Shown here one piece after another: positions 26,582-35,501 of a stretch of DNA of 64,000 bases. The notes below the pieces were generated by a model that saw only the letters and a program-made list of their open reading frames with translations, ran no database searches and was not told the origin of the DNA. The position numbers and the translations under genes are program-made. This stretch comes from Micropruina sp. (lineage in GTDB: Bacteria; Actinomycetota; Actinomycetes; Propionibacteriales; Propionibacteriaceae), in contig JADJTM010000001.1 in assembly GCA_016711205.1 (NCBI GenBank), positions 1,240,001 to 1,304,000 on the forward strand, given 5' to 3'. Each line of letters begins with the position of its first letter. The stretch's first letter is position 1.

Positions 26582-27217
26582 GTGAGCGAGCAGTACCCAC
26601 CCACCCGTCCCGAGCCGGCCCAGCCGTGGCCGGCCGCCACGGGAGCCTCGGCAGACGCCACCCCGACGGTCCAGTTTCCCCTCTACCCGCACCAGCCCAC
26701 CGGCTTCGAACCACCGGCGGCACCGCCGCAGCCCGGGCCAGGTGCCTATCAGCAGCCGCCGGCTCCGTCCGAGCAGCCGAGCGCACGACCCGGCCCCTAC
26801 GGCCACGTCACCCGCTACGACGCGCCGGCCTGGACCCAGCAGTCGACCCCTCCACCCGCCTATGCGGCGTACCCTCCCCCACCGCAGTACGACCCGCGGG
26901 TGGGCGCCCCCATGCCTCAGCCGCCGGGCTACCGGCAGCAGGTGGTGTACCAGACCGTCGTGCACCAGGGGCCCATCGTCGGGCCCAAGTCGATGGGTGT
27001 GGCGTACCTGCTGTGGTTCTTTCTTGGCTTTCTCGGCATTCATCACTTCTACCTCGGACGTACCGGGCAGGGCTTGGTCTACTTGCTGCTCACCGTGCTG
27101 CTGGGCTGGATCGGGCTGGGGGTGATCATCGTCGGGCTCGCTCTGCTCGTGGACCTGTTCCTGATTCCCACCTACACCCGCGACGCCAACCTCCGGCGCA
27201 CCGGCTATCGGTTCTAG
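26582..27217 (+). CDS. TM2 domain-containing membrane protein
   Basis: A 211-residue protein. The first 135 residues are proline, glutamine and tyrosine-rich (PPTRPEPAQPWP, YQQPPAPSEQPS). The TM2 domain follows: KSMGVAYLLWFFLGFLGIHHFYLGRTGQGLVYLLL, with two helices and the GxHHFYLG turn, then GWIGLGVIIVGLALLVDLFLIP. The GTG start sits just downstream of TACCAT with no Shine-Dalgarno, so the mRNA may be leaderless. TM2 proteins with disordered N-termini are common in actinomycetes and have no settled function. Confidence 0.88.
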   Translation: MSEQYPPTRPEPAQPWPAATGASADATPTVQFPLYPHQPTGFEPPAAPPQPGPGAYQQPPAPSEQPSARPGPYGHVTRYDAPAWTQQSTPPPAYAAYPPPPQYDPRVGAPMPQPPGYRQQVVYQTVVHQGPIVGPKSMGVAYLLWFFLGFLGIHHFYLGRTGQGLVYLLLTVLLGWIGLGVIIVGLALLVDLFLIPTYTRDANLRRTGYRF

Positions 27218-27280
27218 CCTCGTCCTGTTGGTTATCGTCGCGTCGCCCCTGGTGACGCGGTCCAGGGCCACAGGAACCCG

Positions 27281-29053
27281 TCAGATCTGCCCGTCGGCGG
27301 CGTCCGTTTGGGGCGGTGCGGGCGGGATGCCCGGCAACACCTCGCCCTTCGTCCGCCGGTACCAGGCCGCGTAGGCGGCAACCGCCGTCGGCAGGGTCGG
27401 GAAGATGTACTCCTTGCCCACCTCGTGCGCGAAACCTGTCGACTCCAACTGCTCCAGCAGCTCGAACTTGACCCGCGCCATCGCGAACCTGATCCCCCGG
27501 GCCGCCAGCGCCGCCCGAAGCGATTCCAGGGTGTCGACGCTGGTCAGGTCGACCTCGACGTTGGCCTCGGCGTTCAGCACGAACCACTCGCAGCCGGGCT
27601 CGGCGCGCTGCACCGAGCGCAGCGCCCGGGTCAGAAAGTCCTCGGCGTTGGCGAAGAACAGCGGTGAGTCGTACCGGTACACCACCAGGCCGGGCACCTG
27701 CACGACGTTGGGGTAGTCGTCCACGTCGTGCATGCCGGCCATGCCGGGCACGTAGCCGAGCACACCGTCATGCGGGCTGGCGATGCGGCGGATCAGATCG
27801 AGCACCGACAACCCGATGGCCAGGCCGATCCCGCCCAGCACGCCGAACACCAGCACGCCCACCGTGGTCGCCAGCGCGAGGTACAACTCGCTGCGCCTGA
27901 AGCGGGCGATCCGGCGCAGTTCGGCGACGTCGATGAGTCGGAACGCGGCGTAGATCACCAGCGCGCCCAGCGCGGCGGCGGGAAACCACGCCAGCACGGG
28001 TCCGAGCACCAACAGTGCCGCGACGACCATGGCCAGGCAGACCAGCGAGTAGAGCTGGGTGCGGCTGCCCACCGCGTCGCCGATCACCGTGCGGCTGCCC
28101 GAGGAGCTGACCGGAAACCCGTTGGCGAAGCCGTTGAGCACGTTGGCGGTGCCCAGTGCCAGCAACTCCTGATTGCTGTCGATGCTCTCGCGCCGCTTGC
28201 TTGCGAACGCCCGCGCCGTCAGCACGTTGTCGCTGTAGCCGACCACGGCGATACCCAGCGCGTACGGCAACAGGGCGAGCACGTTGAGATCGTCGACCCA
28301 CGGCACCCGTGGCGCCGGCAGGCCCTGGGGCACCTCGCCGATGATCCGGATGCCGAGCCGATCGAGGCCGAACCAGTACACGCAGCCGGCGGCCACCAGC
28401 ATGCAGATCAGCGGGCCGGGCCAGGTGGGGGCGAAGCGCCGGAACAGAACCAGCGCGGCCCCGACCCCGGCCGCCAGCAGCACCGTCGGCAGGTGAACGT
28501 CCGCCACCTGGGTGAGGAACGACAGCCACTCGGACGCCGTGGTGTCGCCCTCGATGCTGAGCCCGGTCACCTTGCCCAGCTGACTGGTGATCATCAGCGC
28601 GGCGATGCCGGCCATGTATCCCACCAGCACCGGCCGCGACAGCAGGTTGGCCAGAAACCCGAGCCGGAACAACCAGCCGACCAGGCAGACCAGCCCGACG
28701 GCGATCGCCATCAGGGCCGCGACATCCGACCAGCGATCGGAGCCGCCCGCCGCCCCCAGCAGCGCCCCGAGGCCGGCGGCCGTCATCAGCGCGGTGGTCG
28801 ATTCGGGCCCGATCGACAGCTGCCGCGACGAGCCGAGCACCGCGTAGATCGCAAGGGGCACCAGAATGGCCCACAGCCCGGCGATCGGCGGAAGCTCGGC
28901 GATCTCGGCGTAGGCCATCACCTGCGGAATCAGGTAGGCCGCCACGGTGATGCCGGCGAGCAGGTCGCCACGCAGCCAGTTGCGGTCGTAGTGCAGCAAC
29001 ACGTGCAGACCCGGTGCGTACCGCACCCAGCGCGGCGCCGCCTCAGCCTCCAT
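27281..29053 (-). CDS. SulP-family anion transporter with STAS domain
   Basis: A 590-residue inner-membrane transporter. The N-terminal SulP part has many helices (LAGITVAAYLIPQVMAYAEIA, GLWAILVPLAIYAVLGSSRQLSIGPEST, ALGIAVVGYSDNVLTARAFA, NGFANGFPVSSSGSRT). A cytoplasmic STAS domain spans about 430-560 (VVYRYDSPLFFANAEDFLTRAL ... LTSVDTLESLRAALAARGI). The family carries sulfate, bicarbonate or other anions; the substrate cannot be inferred, and no carbonic anhydrase or sulfate genes are adjacent. It converges on the TM2 gene and a large repeat array lies upstream of its start. Confidence 0.92.
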   Translation of the reverse strand: MEAEAAPRWVRYAPGLHVLLHYDRNWLRGDLLAGITVAAYLIPQVMAYAEIAELPPIAGLWAILVPLAIYAVLGSSRQLSIGPESTTALMTAAGLGALLGAAGGSDRWSDVAALMAIAVGLVCLVGWLFRLGFLANLLSRPVLVGYMAGIAALMITSQLGKVTGLSIEGDTTASEWLSFLTQVADVHLPTVLLAAGVGAALVLFRRFAPTWPGPLICMLVAAGCVYWFGLDRLGIRIIGEVPQGLPAPRVPWVDDLNVLALLPYALGIAVVGYSDNVLTARAFASKRRESIDSNQELLALGTANVLNGFANGFPVSSSGSRTVIGDAVGSRTQLYSLVCLAMVVAALLVLGPVLAWFPAAALGALVIYAAFRLIDVAELRRIARFRRSELYLALATTVGVLVFGVLGGIGLAIGLSVLDLIRRIASPHDGVLGYVPGMAGMHDVDDYPNVVQVPGLVVYRYDSPLFFANAEDFLTRALRSVQRAEPGCEWFVLNAEANVEVDLTSVDTLESLRAALAARGIRFAMARVKFELLEQLESTGFAHEVGKEYIFPTLPTAVAAYAAWYRRTKGEVLPGIPPAPPQTDAADGQI

Positions 29054-29102
29054 GCGCGAACGCTACTGGGCGCGGCCCGCCCACGCCACGGCATCCGGGA
29101 CG

Positions 29103-29717
29103 CGGCGCGCGCGGGTGAGCGACGAGTCGACCGGCCGGGGACGTCCCCGCGTGAGCAGGAACAGGGGACGGTTCCTATTCCTGCTCGCCCGCCCGAGCAG
29201 GAACAGGTGAGCAGGAACAGGGGACGGTTCCTATTCCTGCTCACTCGCCTGAGCAGGAATGCGGAACCGTCCCCGATTACCGCTCACCCGGTCCCGGCGC
29301 GCGCGGGTGAGCGACGAGTCGACCGGGCCGGGAACGTCCCCGCGTGAGCAGGAACAGGGGACGGTTCCTATTCCTGCTCACCCGCCCGAGCAGGAACTGG
29401 TGAGCAGGAACTGGGGACGGTTCCTCATTCCTGCTCACTCGCCTGAGCAGGAATGCGGAACCGTCCCCGATTACCGCTCACCCGGTCCCGGCGCGCGCGG
29501 GTGAGCGACGAGTCGACCGGGCCGGGAACGTCCCCGCGTGAGCAGGAATGCGGAACCGTCCCCGATTACCGCTCACCCGGTCCCGGCGCGCGCGGGTGAG
29601 CGACGAGTCGACCGGGCCGGGAACGTCCCCGCGTGAGCAGGAATGCGGAACCGTCCCCGATTACCGTTCACCTGAGCAGGAACGGGGGACGGTTCCTCAT
29701 TCCTGTTCACTGGAGCG
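29103..29717. repeat. complex array of GGGGACGGTTCC / GAGCAGGAA palindromes with 95-bp tandem units
   Basis: This fills most of the 668 bp between the SulP and ABC permease genes; no gene is seen. A GC-rich block (CGGCGCGCGCGGGTGAGCGA) starts at 29103, 29295, 29489 and 29584. The word GCGGAACCGTCCCC starts at 29261, 29455, 29550 and 29645, so the last units repeat every 95 bp and the earlier ones every 192-194 bp. Between the blocks lie hairpins such as GAGCAGGAA...TTCCTGCTC enclosing GGGGACGGTTCC, in both orientations. Same family as 5997-6052 and 9039-9111. Confidence 0.9.
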
Positions 29718-29721
29718 GAGG

Positions 29722-30507
29722 TCAGCTGCTCCTGCGGATCGCGCGCACGCCGGCCCACAGCCCGACGCAGGCGAGCGCGAGCGCCGCCACCCAGCCCCAC
29801 AGCACGACCATGCTCCCGAGCTCGCCGGCGAGCAGGGCCCGCTCGGCCTGCACCACCCAGTTGAGCGGGTTGACGGCGGCGACCGCGCGCATCCACCCGG
29901 GGGCGACGTCGAGCGGCAGCAACATGCCCGACAGGATCATCAGCGGAAAGATCAGGGTCTGCTGGACGCCCCAGAACAGCCACTCGCGGTCCTTGGTCGC
30001 CAGGGCGAGCGTGTAGGACAGGGCACCGAGGCCGACACCGAACACCGCGAGCAGCGCGAGACCCACCACCAGGCCGATCGGATCGGCACGGAAGCCGAAC
30101 GGCATCGCGATCGCGACGATCAGCAGCGACTGGGCGATGATCGGCGCGATCTCCTTCAGGGCGCGGCCGACCAGCAGCGACGAACGCGACAGCGGGGCGA
30201 CGAGCGTGCGCTCGTGCGAGCCCGTCATCATCTCGTACTGCAGGTTGGAGCCCGTTGCCCCCGTGCCGAACAGCACGATCATCACCAGCACGCCCGGCAC
30301 GAACCACTGCAGGGTCTCGCCCGCCGGCACGCCCGATTGGCCGATCAGCAGCGGTGCGAACAACCCGAGGAAGACCAGCGGCTGCACGAGGCTGAAGATC
30401 AGCGTGAACGGATCGCGCAGCACGGGCTTGAGCTCGCGCGTCAGCACATGCCAGGTGTCCCGCGCGGGATTGGCCTGCGCAGCCGGGTGATCAGTGGTGC
30501 TGCTCAT
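29722..30507 (-). CDS. ABC-2 type exporter permease
   Basis: A 261-residue membrane protein with six predicted helices (LIFSLVQPLVFLGLFAPLL, WFVPGVLVMIVLFGTGATG, IAQSLLIVAIAMPFGF, LVVGLALLAVFGVGLGALSYTLAL, LIFPLMILSGMLLPLD, VVLWGWVAALALACVGLWAG), the daunorubicin-resistance DrrB-like pattern. Its ATG overlaps the ATPase stop (ATGA). It forms the membrane part of a drug or lipid exporter with the next gene, likely controlled by the divergent WYL regulator. Confidence 0.92.
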   Translation of the reverse strand: MSSTTDHPAAQANPARDTWHVLTRELKPVLRDPFTLIFSLVQPLVFLGLFAPLLIGQSGVPAGETLQWFVPGVLVMIVLFGTGATGSNLQYEMMTGSHERTLVAPLSRSSLLVGRALKEIAPIIAQSLLIVAIAMPFGFRADPIGLVVGLALLAVFGVGLGALSYTLALATKDREWLFWGVQQTLIFPLMILSGMLLPLDVAPGWMRAVAAVNPLNWVVQAERALLAGELGSMVVLWGWVAALALACVGLWAGVRAIRRSS

Positions 30508-31538
30508 CGGTTCGCTCCTACCTTGTCGTCCGCGACCTGGTCGGTCGGCTCGTCTGCTGGGGTTGCTCCGCCCTCGTCGGCCTCGCGCAGCGTGCGTCCC
30601 GTGAGCGCGAGGAAGACGTCGTCGAGCGTGGGTGGGACGCCGGTCGCTCGCCGCACCACGATGCCCGCGGCGTCCAGCGCCCGGACGGCGCTGGGCAGCA
30701 GTGCGTCGCCGTCCGGGGCCGTGACGCTCACCGACGCCTCGCCCTCGCGCCGCACCTCGCGGTCGGTGAGCGACTGCACGACGGCGACCGCACGCCCGGC
30801 CTCCTCGGCCGAGGCGAAGCCGAGGGTCAGGACGTCGCCCGCGAGGTTCGCCTTGAGTCGTGCCGCCGTATCGTCGGCGATCACCCGCCCCTGGTCCATC
30901 ACCATCACGCGTTCGGCGTACCGGTCGGCCTCTTCGAGGTAGTGCGTGGTGAGAAAGACGGTGGTGCCGTGCTGGGCGCGTAGGTCGAGGATGTGTTGCC
31001 ACAGGTTGGCCCGGCTCTGCGGGTCGAGCCCGGTCGAGGGCTCGTCCAGGAACAGCAGCGGCGGGGCGTGCATCAGCCCGAGTGCGACATCGAGCCGGCG
31101 CTTCTGCCCGCCAGACAACTGTTGAACCGACCGCATCGCGAACGACGCCAGGTCGAGCGACTCGATGAGTTCGTCGGCCCGCCGGCGCGAGGCGTCCTTC
31201 GACATGCCGTAGAACGTGCCCTGGCTGAGCAGTTCGTCACGCACCCGCTGCGCGAAGCTGCCGCTGGTGAGCTGCCCGACATAGCCGATGCGTGCCCGCA
31301 CGTCGGCGGGTCGGCGCAGGATGTCGAAACCGACGACGCGCGCCGTACCCGAGGTGGGCGGGATCAGCGTCGTCAGCATGCGCAGGCTGGTGGACTTACC
31401 CGCGCCGTTGGGTCCGAGAAATGCGACGAGCTCGCCGCGGGCGACCTCGAAGGTGAGGTCGGTCACCGCCTCGACCGCCTTCTTCTTGACGGTGAAGCGC
31501 TTGGTGAGCCCTTGGGCGTCGATGATCGAATCGGTCAT
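30504..31538 (-). CDS. ABC exporter ATP-binding protein, DrrA-like
   Basis: A 344-residue ATPase. Walker A is GPNGAGKST, the Q-loop is in GYVGQLTSG, the signature is LSGGQKRR, Walker B LLFLDEPSTGLD and the H-loop TTHYLEEAD. The long C-terminal part (VLTLGFASAEEAGRAV...PTLDDVFLALTGRTLRE) is the DrrA-type accessory domain. ATG 31538 (MTDSIIDAQGLTKRF) is chosen over an upstream start. No Shine-Dalgarno is visible, so the transcript may be leaderless. The 62-bp divergent region holds a palindrome that may be the operator for both sides. Confidence 0.93.
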   Translation of the reverse strand: MTDSIIDAQGLTKRFTVKKKAVEAVTDLTFEVARGELVAFLGPNGAGKSTSLRMLTTLIPPTSGTARVVGFDILRRPADVRARIGYVGQLTSGSFAQRVRDELLSQGTFYGMSKDASRRRADELIESLDLASFAMRSVQQLSGGQKRRLDVALGLMHAPPLLFLDEPSTGLDPQSRANLWQHILDLRAQHGTTVFLTTHYLEEADRYAERVMVMDQGRVIADDTAARLKANLAGDVLTLGFASAEEAGRAVAVVQSLTDREVRREGEASVSVTAPDGDALLPSAVRALDAAGIVVRRATGVPPTLDDVFLALTGRTLREADEGGATPADEPTDQVADDKVGANR

Positions 31539-31553
31539 GCGGGTAACCGTAGA

Positions 31554-31586
31554 AGCCAATGGGGACAGATCCTGTCCTCAATGGCT
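31554..31586. promoter_or_regulatory. 33-bp imperfect palindrome between the ABC exporter and WYL regulator: likely operator
   Basis: Arms AGCCAATGGGGACAG and CTGTCCTCAATGGCT flank ATC and pair at 13 of 15 positions, with a perfect core GGACAG-ATC-CTGTCC. It occupies the middle of the 62-bp region between divergent starts, where bound regulator would block both promoters. Binding by the adjacent WYL/HTH protein is inferred from position and symmetry. Confidence 0.65.
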
Positions 31587-31600
31587 GGCAATCTTGAGCC

Positions 31601-32617
31601 ATGTCCGACACCACCTCGCGAGCGCTTTCCCTGCTCAACCTGCTGCAGACCCACCGGCACTGGCCCGGATCGGAGCTCGCCGACCGGTTGGGCGTCACCG
31701 AGCGCACCGTGCGGCGCGACGTCGAGCGGCTTCGCGAGTTCGGCTACCGCATCGAGTCCACCCCCGGTTCAGCCGGCGGATACCGGCTTGAAGCGGGCAG
31801 CGCCGTGCCCCCGCTGCTGCTCACCGACGAGGAGGCCGTGGCCATGGCGATCGGGCTGCGGCTGGCGGCGTCCCAGCGCCTGGTGAACGGTGCCGACACG
31901 ACCCTGACGGCGCTGGCCAAGCTCGAGCAGGTGCTGCCGGCCCCGCTGCGGCGACGGGTCAACGCGCTCGCCGAGACCGTGCGTCCCGCCGGAATCGAAT
32001 CCGGCGCGCCGGTCTCGACCGAGGTGCTGGGCGACCTGGCGCTCGCCTGTCGCGACCATGAGCGGGTGCGCTTCCGCTACACCTCCGCGTCGGAGCAGGT
32101 CACCCACCGCCGCGTCGAGCCGCACGCGTTGGCGCCCGCGGATCGGCACTGGTACCTGCTCTGCTGGGATCTGGACAGGGACGACTGGCGCACGTTCCGC
32201 GTCGACCGGCTGACCGACGTCCAGCACACGCGTGCGCTCTTTGCGCCCAGGCCGCTCAGCCCCGAAGAGATCGAGGAGTTCGTGCTGGTCGCGCGCTCAT
32301 GGACGCGCCAGCCGATCGAAGCGGATGCCGTGATGGCGCTGCCCCTCGATGAGATGCGGGCCTTCTTCGGCCAGTGGGGGCAGGGGTCGGACGCCGAAGA
32401 CGGGACGCACACCCGCTGGAGCGTCGGCGGCGCCGACTGGCGCGAGACGATGTACGGGCTGAGCTACATTCCGCCGGGCGTCGAGTACACCACCGACCTG
32501 GCCGAGCCCGCGCGCGGCCAGCTCCGCGAGATGCTCGAGCGCATGCTGCGGGCGTTGGACGCGCCACCCCCGCCACCGCGAGAAAGGCGCAGCCTGGCGC
32601 ACCAACTCACCGGCTGA
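31601..32617 (+). CDS. WYL-domain HTH transcriptional regulator (YafY family)
   Basis: A 338-residue DNA-binding protein. The N-terminal HTH (about 1-60) reads LLNLLQTHRHWPGSELADRLGVTERTVRRDVERLREFGYRI. The WYL domain (about 145-225) carries VRFRYTSASEQVTHRRVEPHAL and HWYLLCWDLDRDDWRTFRVDRLTDV. A C-terminal WCX-like extension ends in proline-rich residues. WYL domains are thought to sense nucleotide or other ligands. It is divergent from an ABC exporter over a short region with a strong palindrome, a classic layout for local repression or activation of the exporter. Confidence 0.92.
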   Translation: MSDTTSRALSLLNLLQTHRHWPGSELADRLGVTERTVRRDVERLREFGYRIESTPGSAGGYRLEAGSAVPPLLLTDEEAVAMAIGLRLAASQRLVNGADTTLTALAKLEQVLPAPLRRRVNALAETVRPAGIESGAPVSTEVLGDLALACRDHERVRFRYTSASEQVTHRRVEPHALAPADRHWYLLCWDLDRDDWRTFRVDRLTDVQHTRALFAPRPLSPEEIEEFVLVARSWTRQPIEADAVMALPLDEMRAFFGQWGQGSDAEDGTHTRWSVGGADWRETMYGLSYIPPGVEYTTDLAEPARGQLREMLERMLRALDAPPPPPRERRSLAHQLTG

Positions 32618-32699
32618 ATGGGCGGGGAACTGCTGGTGGGCTCGGCGGACGGGGTGCGCGCGACCGTCCTGGACCGCCACACACAAGGGGCGCTGACCG

Positions 32700-33104
32700 C
32701 TACTGGGACGGCCGGTCCTTGCCACGTTCGGGACGGAACTCCTCGTTGCGGGTGAAGCCCGCGTCCCGCAGATCCTCGGCGAGCTCATCGACGACCAGCT
32801 CATCGGTCTCCCACTGCCCGGAGCGGTAGGCGACCCGTCCGATCAGGTGGCCGGCGACCGGCGCGGTGAGAATCTGCAGCAGCATCACCAGCGCCAGCAG
32901 TAGCCAGACCCTGGGGTCGGGAAACGAGAACCCGACGCCCACCAGGGCGCACATCAGGCCGAACACCTGCGGCTTGGTGGCGGCGTGCATGCGGGCCAGA
33001 ATGTCGGGGAAGCGCACCAGCCCCAGCGCTCCGCCGAAGCAGAAGAAGGCGCCGGCGAGCAGCAGAAACGCCCCGATCAGGGCCATCACCTCGGTGAGGT
33101 TCAT
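32700..33104 (-). CDS. mrpG: Na+/H+ antiporter subunit G
   Basis: Small membrane subunit, 134 residues, three helices (MALIGAFLLLAGAFFCFGGALGLVRFPD, VFGLMCALVGVGFSF, VWLLLALVMLLQILTAPVAGHLI). LVRFPDILARMHAATK is the MrpG/PhaG signature. A hydrophilic tail of about 40 charged residues follows. Last gene of a seven-subunit operon in which every junction overlaps by 4 bp. Confidence 0.94.
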   Translation of the reverse strand: MNLTEVMALIGAFLLLAGAFFCFGGALGLVRFPDILARMHAATKPQVFGLMCALVGVGFSFPDPRVWLLLALVMLLQILTAPVAGHLIGRVAYRSGQWETDELVVDELAEDLRDAGFTRNEEFRPERGKDRPSQ

Positions 33105-33418
33105 GCGTCGTCCCCCGGTTCGTCGCGGCGATACCGCTGCCGATCGGGCGCCCCGGGTGCGAGCATGCGCGCCACGCTGACCCCGCCGGTGAACGCCACC
33201 ATCGACAACACCAGCAGAATGGGCAGCGCGCTGGAGTACCCGCTGACCACCATGGTCACGCAGATGCTGATCAGCACGATCGACAGCATCACGTCGGCGC
33301 TGACGATTCGATCGAGCGTCGAAGGGCCCTTGGTCAACCGCCACAGGGTCAGCACCGCGGCGGCGGCGATCAGCGTCATGGCCGCCCACAGCAGCACCTG
33401 GGTGAGCATCGCGATCAT
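33101..33418 (-). CDS. mrpF: Na+/H+ antiporter subunit F
   Basis: A 105-residue subunit with three helices. LWRLTKGPSTLDRIVSADVMLSI is the typical MrpF segment, followed by ISICVTMVVSG and ILLVLSMVAFTGGVSVARML. The ATG overlaps the mrpE stop and its stop overlaps the mrpG start (ATGA at both ends). Confidence 0.94.
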   Translation of the reverse strand: MIAMLTQVLLWAAMTLIAAAAVLTLWRLTKGPSTLDRIVSADVMLSIVLISICVTMVVSGYSSALPILLVLSMVAFTGGVSVARMLAPGAPDRQRYRRDEPGDDA

Positions 33419-33975
33419 TCCTGCGCCTCCTGCCGCCTCATCTGCGCGATCTCCTCGCTGCTCGCCATGGCCTCCAGCACCCGTCGCTCCACGTCCAGGG
33501 CCGCCTCGCGCGCTTGTTCGACGCCCTCGTTGAGGTCGACGTCGACCAGGTGCAGATAGAGCATCCGGGTCGAGCGCCGGGCGTCGATCACGATCGAGCC
33601 GGGCACGATCGAGATCAACTCGGCGGTCTCGACCTGATACAGGTCGTGGGTGCTGCGCAGCTTCACCCGGATCACCGCCGGATGAAAGTCGATGACCCGC
33701 GCGAACGACGAGATGGTGAGCCGCCAGGAGGCCACCGCCAGGTCGCGCAGCACCGTGACGGAGAGCTTGAGCAGGCCGAGCGGGTGCGGACGTCCGTGGT
33801 AGTGGATCGGCGGCAACGGAAACGTCACGGTGACCAGCCAAGCCACCACGAGGCCGACCAGCAGATCGACCAGCGAATAATTGCCCCACAGCACCACCCA
33901 GACCAGGGCGAGCAGCAGCATGGCCCGCCACTGCAGGCGGAACCGGAGCCGGCGACGGCTGGACGAGCGCTTCAT
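33415..33975 (-). CDS. mrpE: Na+/H+ antiporter subunit E
   Basis: A 186-residue subunit. Arg-rich N-terminus (MKRSSSRRRLRFRLQWR), then two helices (AMLLLALVWVVLWGNYSLVDLLVGLVVAWLVTVTF) and the cytoplasmic MrpE region with HPLGLLKLSVTVLRDLAVASWRL, IDFHPAVIRVKLRS and ELISIVPGSIVIDA. The stop and the mrpF start overlap, as do the mrpD stop and its own ATG. Confidence 0.94.
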   Translation of the reverse strand: MKRSSSRRRLRFRLQWRAMLLLALVWVVLWGNYSLVDLLVGLVVAWLVTVTFPLPPIHYHGRPHPLGLLKLSVTVLRDLAVASWRLTISSFARVIDFHPAVIRVKLRSTHDLYQVETAELISIVPGSIVIDARRSTRMLYLHLVDVDLNEGVEQAREAALDVERRVLEAMASSEEIAQMRRQEAQE

Positions 33976-35501
33976 CGACCCACCCCCGACAGCACGGCCT
34001 CCAGGTAGGCGTTGCCGAGCAGGCCGGCGGCGGCCCGGTCGACGTAGCCGTAGAGCGGTCCGGCCACCGCCGTGAGCGTGAGTCCCAGTGCGACCAGGGC
34101 CGCCGTCGCCCCCACCATCACCGCGGGCAGCTTGCCGGCCCGCGCCGCGTCGTCCGGCAGGGTTTCGTCCGGGGCGAAGGGGCCGAGCACCGGCGTGCCC
34201 CAGAACGCCCGGTTCCACACCTTGGCCACGGCGTACAGGGTGAGGAGGCTGGTCAGCACGCTGCCGACCACCAGCGACCAGGCCAGCGGCGTGCCGACGT
34301 CCACGCCGGACATCAGCAGGCCCAGCTTGCCGATGAAACCGGACAGGGGCGGGATGCCGGCCAGGTTCATCGCCGGGATGAAGAACAACACCCCCAGCAC
34401 CGGGGCGGTGGCCGCGAGGCCGCCCAGCCGATCCATGGACGTCGAGCCCCCCACCCGCTCGATCAGGCCGGCGACCAGGAACAAGGCCGCCTGGACGGTG
34501 ATGTGGTGCGCGGTGTAGAAGATCGCACCACCGATGCTGGCCTGCGTGGCCAGGGCGATGCCGAAGACCATGTAGCCGATGTGCGACACCAGCGTGAACG
34601 ACAACAGCCGCTTGATCTCGGACTGCGCGATGGCACCGAGAATGCCGATCAGCATGGTGGCCAGCGCCGCCCAGCCGAGCAGATCGGTGAGCGGATTGTC
34701 GGGAAAGATCGCCGTCTGGGTGCGCAGGATCGCATACACGCCGACCTTGGTCAGCAGGCCGGCGAAGACCGCCGTGACCGGCGCGGGAGCGGTCGGATAG
34801 GAGTCGGGCAGCCAGAACGAGAGCGGAAAGACCGCTGCCTTGATCGCGAACACCACCAGCAGCAGCAGTTGGATGCCGATCGTCACGTCGTGCGGCAGCG
34901 CACCGAACCGCAGGCTCAGTTGAGCCATGTTGACGGTGCCGGTGGCGCCGTAGGTGATCGCGAGTGCGGTCAGGAACAGCAACGAGCTGACCAGGTTGAT
35001 CACCACGTAGATGGACCCGGCCCTGATCCGCTCGCCGGTGCCGCCCATCGTGATCAGCACGTACGAGGCGAACAGCAGCACCTCGAAGCCGACGAACAGG
35101 TTGAACAAGTCGCCGGCCAGGAACGCGTCCGACACCCCGGCACTCAGCAGCAGAAAGGTGGGGTGGAAGATCGACACCGGGGTTTCGCGGCGCACCTCCT
35201 CCTCGTCCTGACCGGTTGCGTAGATCAACACGAACAGGGTGACCAGCGAGGCCACCGTGAGCATCAGGGCCGCCAGCCGGTCGGCGACCAGCACCACGCC
35301 GAGCGGGGCCCAGGCGCCCACCCACAGGGACTGGACGCCCTGGGTGTCGGTGATCCAGATCAACGAGCCGGCGACCGCGCAGACTGCGACCAGCGTCACG
35401 ATCGACACGGCCCGCTGCACCCGCGGACGCCGTCCGAGCAGCATGGTCAGCGCCGCACCGAACATCGGCAGCAGCACGGGCAGCGGCAGCAGGTTGTTCA
35501 T
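33972..35501 (-). CDS. mrpD: Na+/H+ antiporter subunit D
   Basis: A 509-residue membrane subunit homologous to complex I NuoN/NuoM-type proton channels, with about 14 helices. Hallmarks are the Glu in LFVGFEVLLFASYVLI, the Lys in VFAIKAAVFPLSFWLPDSYPTAPAPVTAVFAGLLTKVG and the His in FTLVSHIGYMVFG and YTAHHITVQAALFLVAG. Part of the hetero-oligomeric Mrp antiporter for sodium resistance and pH control. ATGA overlaps at both ends. Confidence 0.95.
   Translation of the reverse strand: MNNLLPLPVLLPMFGAALTMLLGRRPRVQRAVSIVTLVAVCAVAGSLIWITDTQGVQSLWVGAWAPLGVVLVADRLAALMLTVASLVTLFVLIYATGQDEEEVRRETPVSIFHPTFLLLSAGVSDAFLAGDLFNLFVGFEVLLFASYVLITMGGTGERIRAGSIYVVINLVSSLLFLTALAITYGATGTVNMAQLSLRFGALPHDVTIGIQLLLLVVFAIKAAVFPLSFWLPDSYPTAPAPVTAVFAGLLTKVGVYAILRTQTAIFPDNPLTDLLGWAALATMLIGILGAIAQSEIKRLLSFTLVSHIGYMVFGIALATQASIGGAIFYTAHHITVQAALFLVAGLIERVGGSTSMDRLGGLAATAPVLGVLFFIPAMNLAGIPPLSGFIGKLGLLMSGVDVGTPLAWSLVVGSVLTSLLTLYAVAKVWNRAFWGTPVLGPFAPDETLPDDAARAGKLPAVMVGATAALVALGLTLTAVAGPLYGYVDRAAAGLLGNAYLEAVLSGVGR

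Noticed and set aside
29103..29717. Possible CRISPR array
   Set aside because: Repeats are palindromic, of unequal length and lack unique spacers; no cas genes are present.
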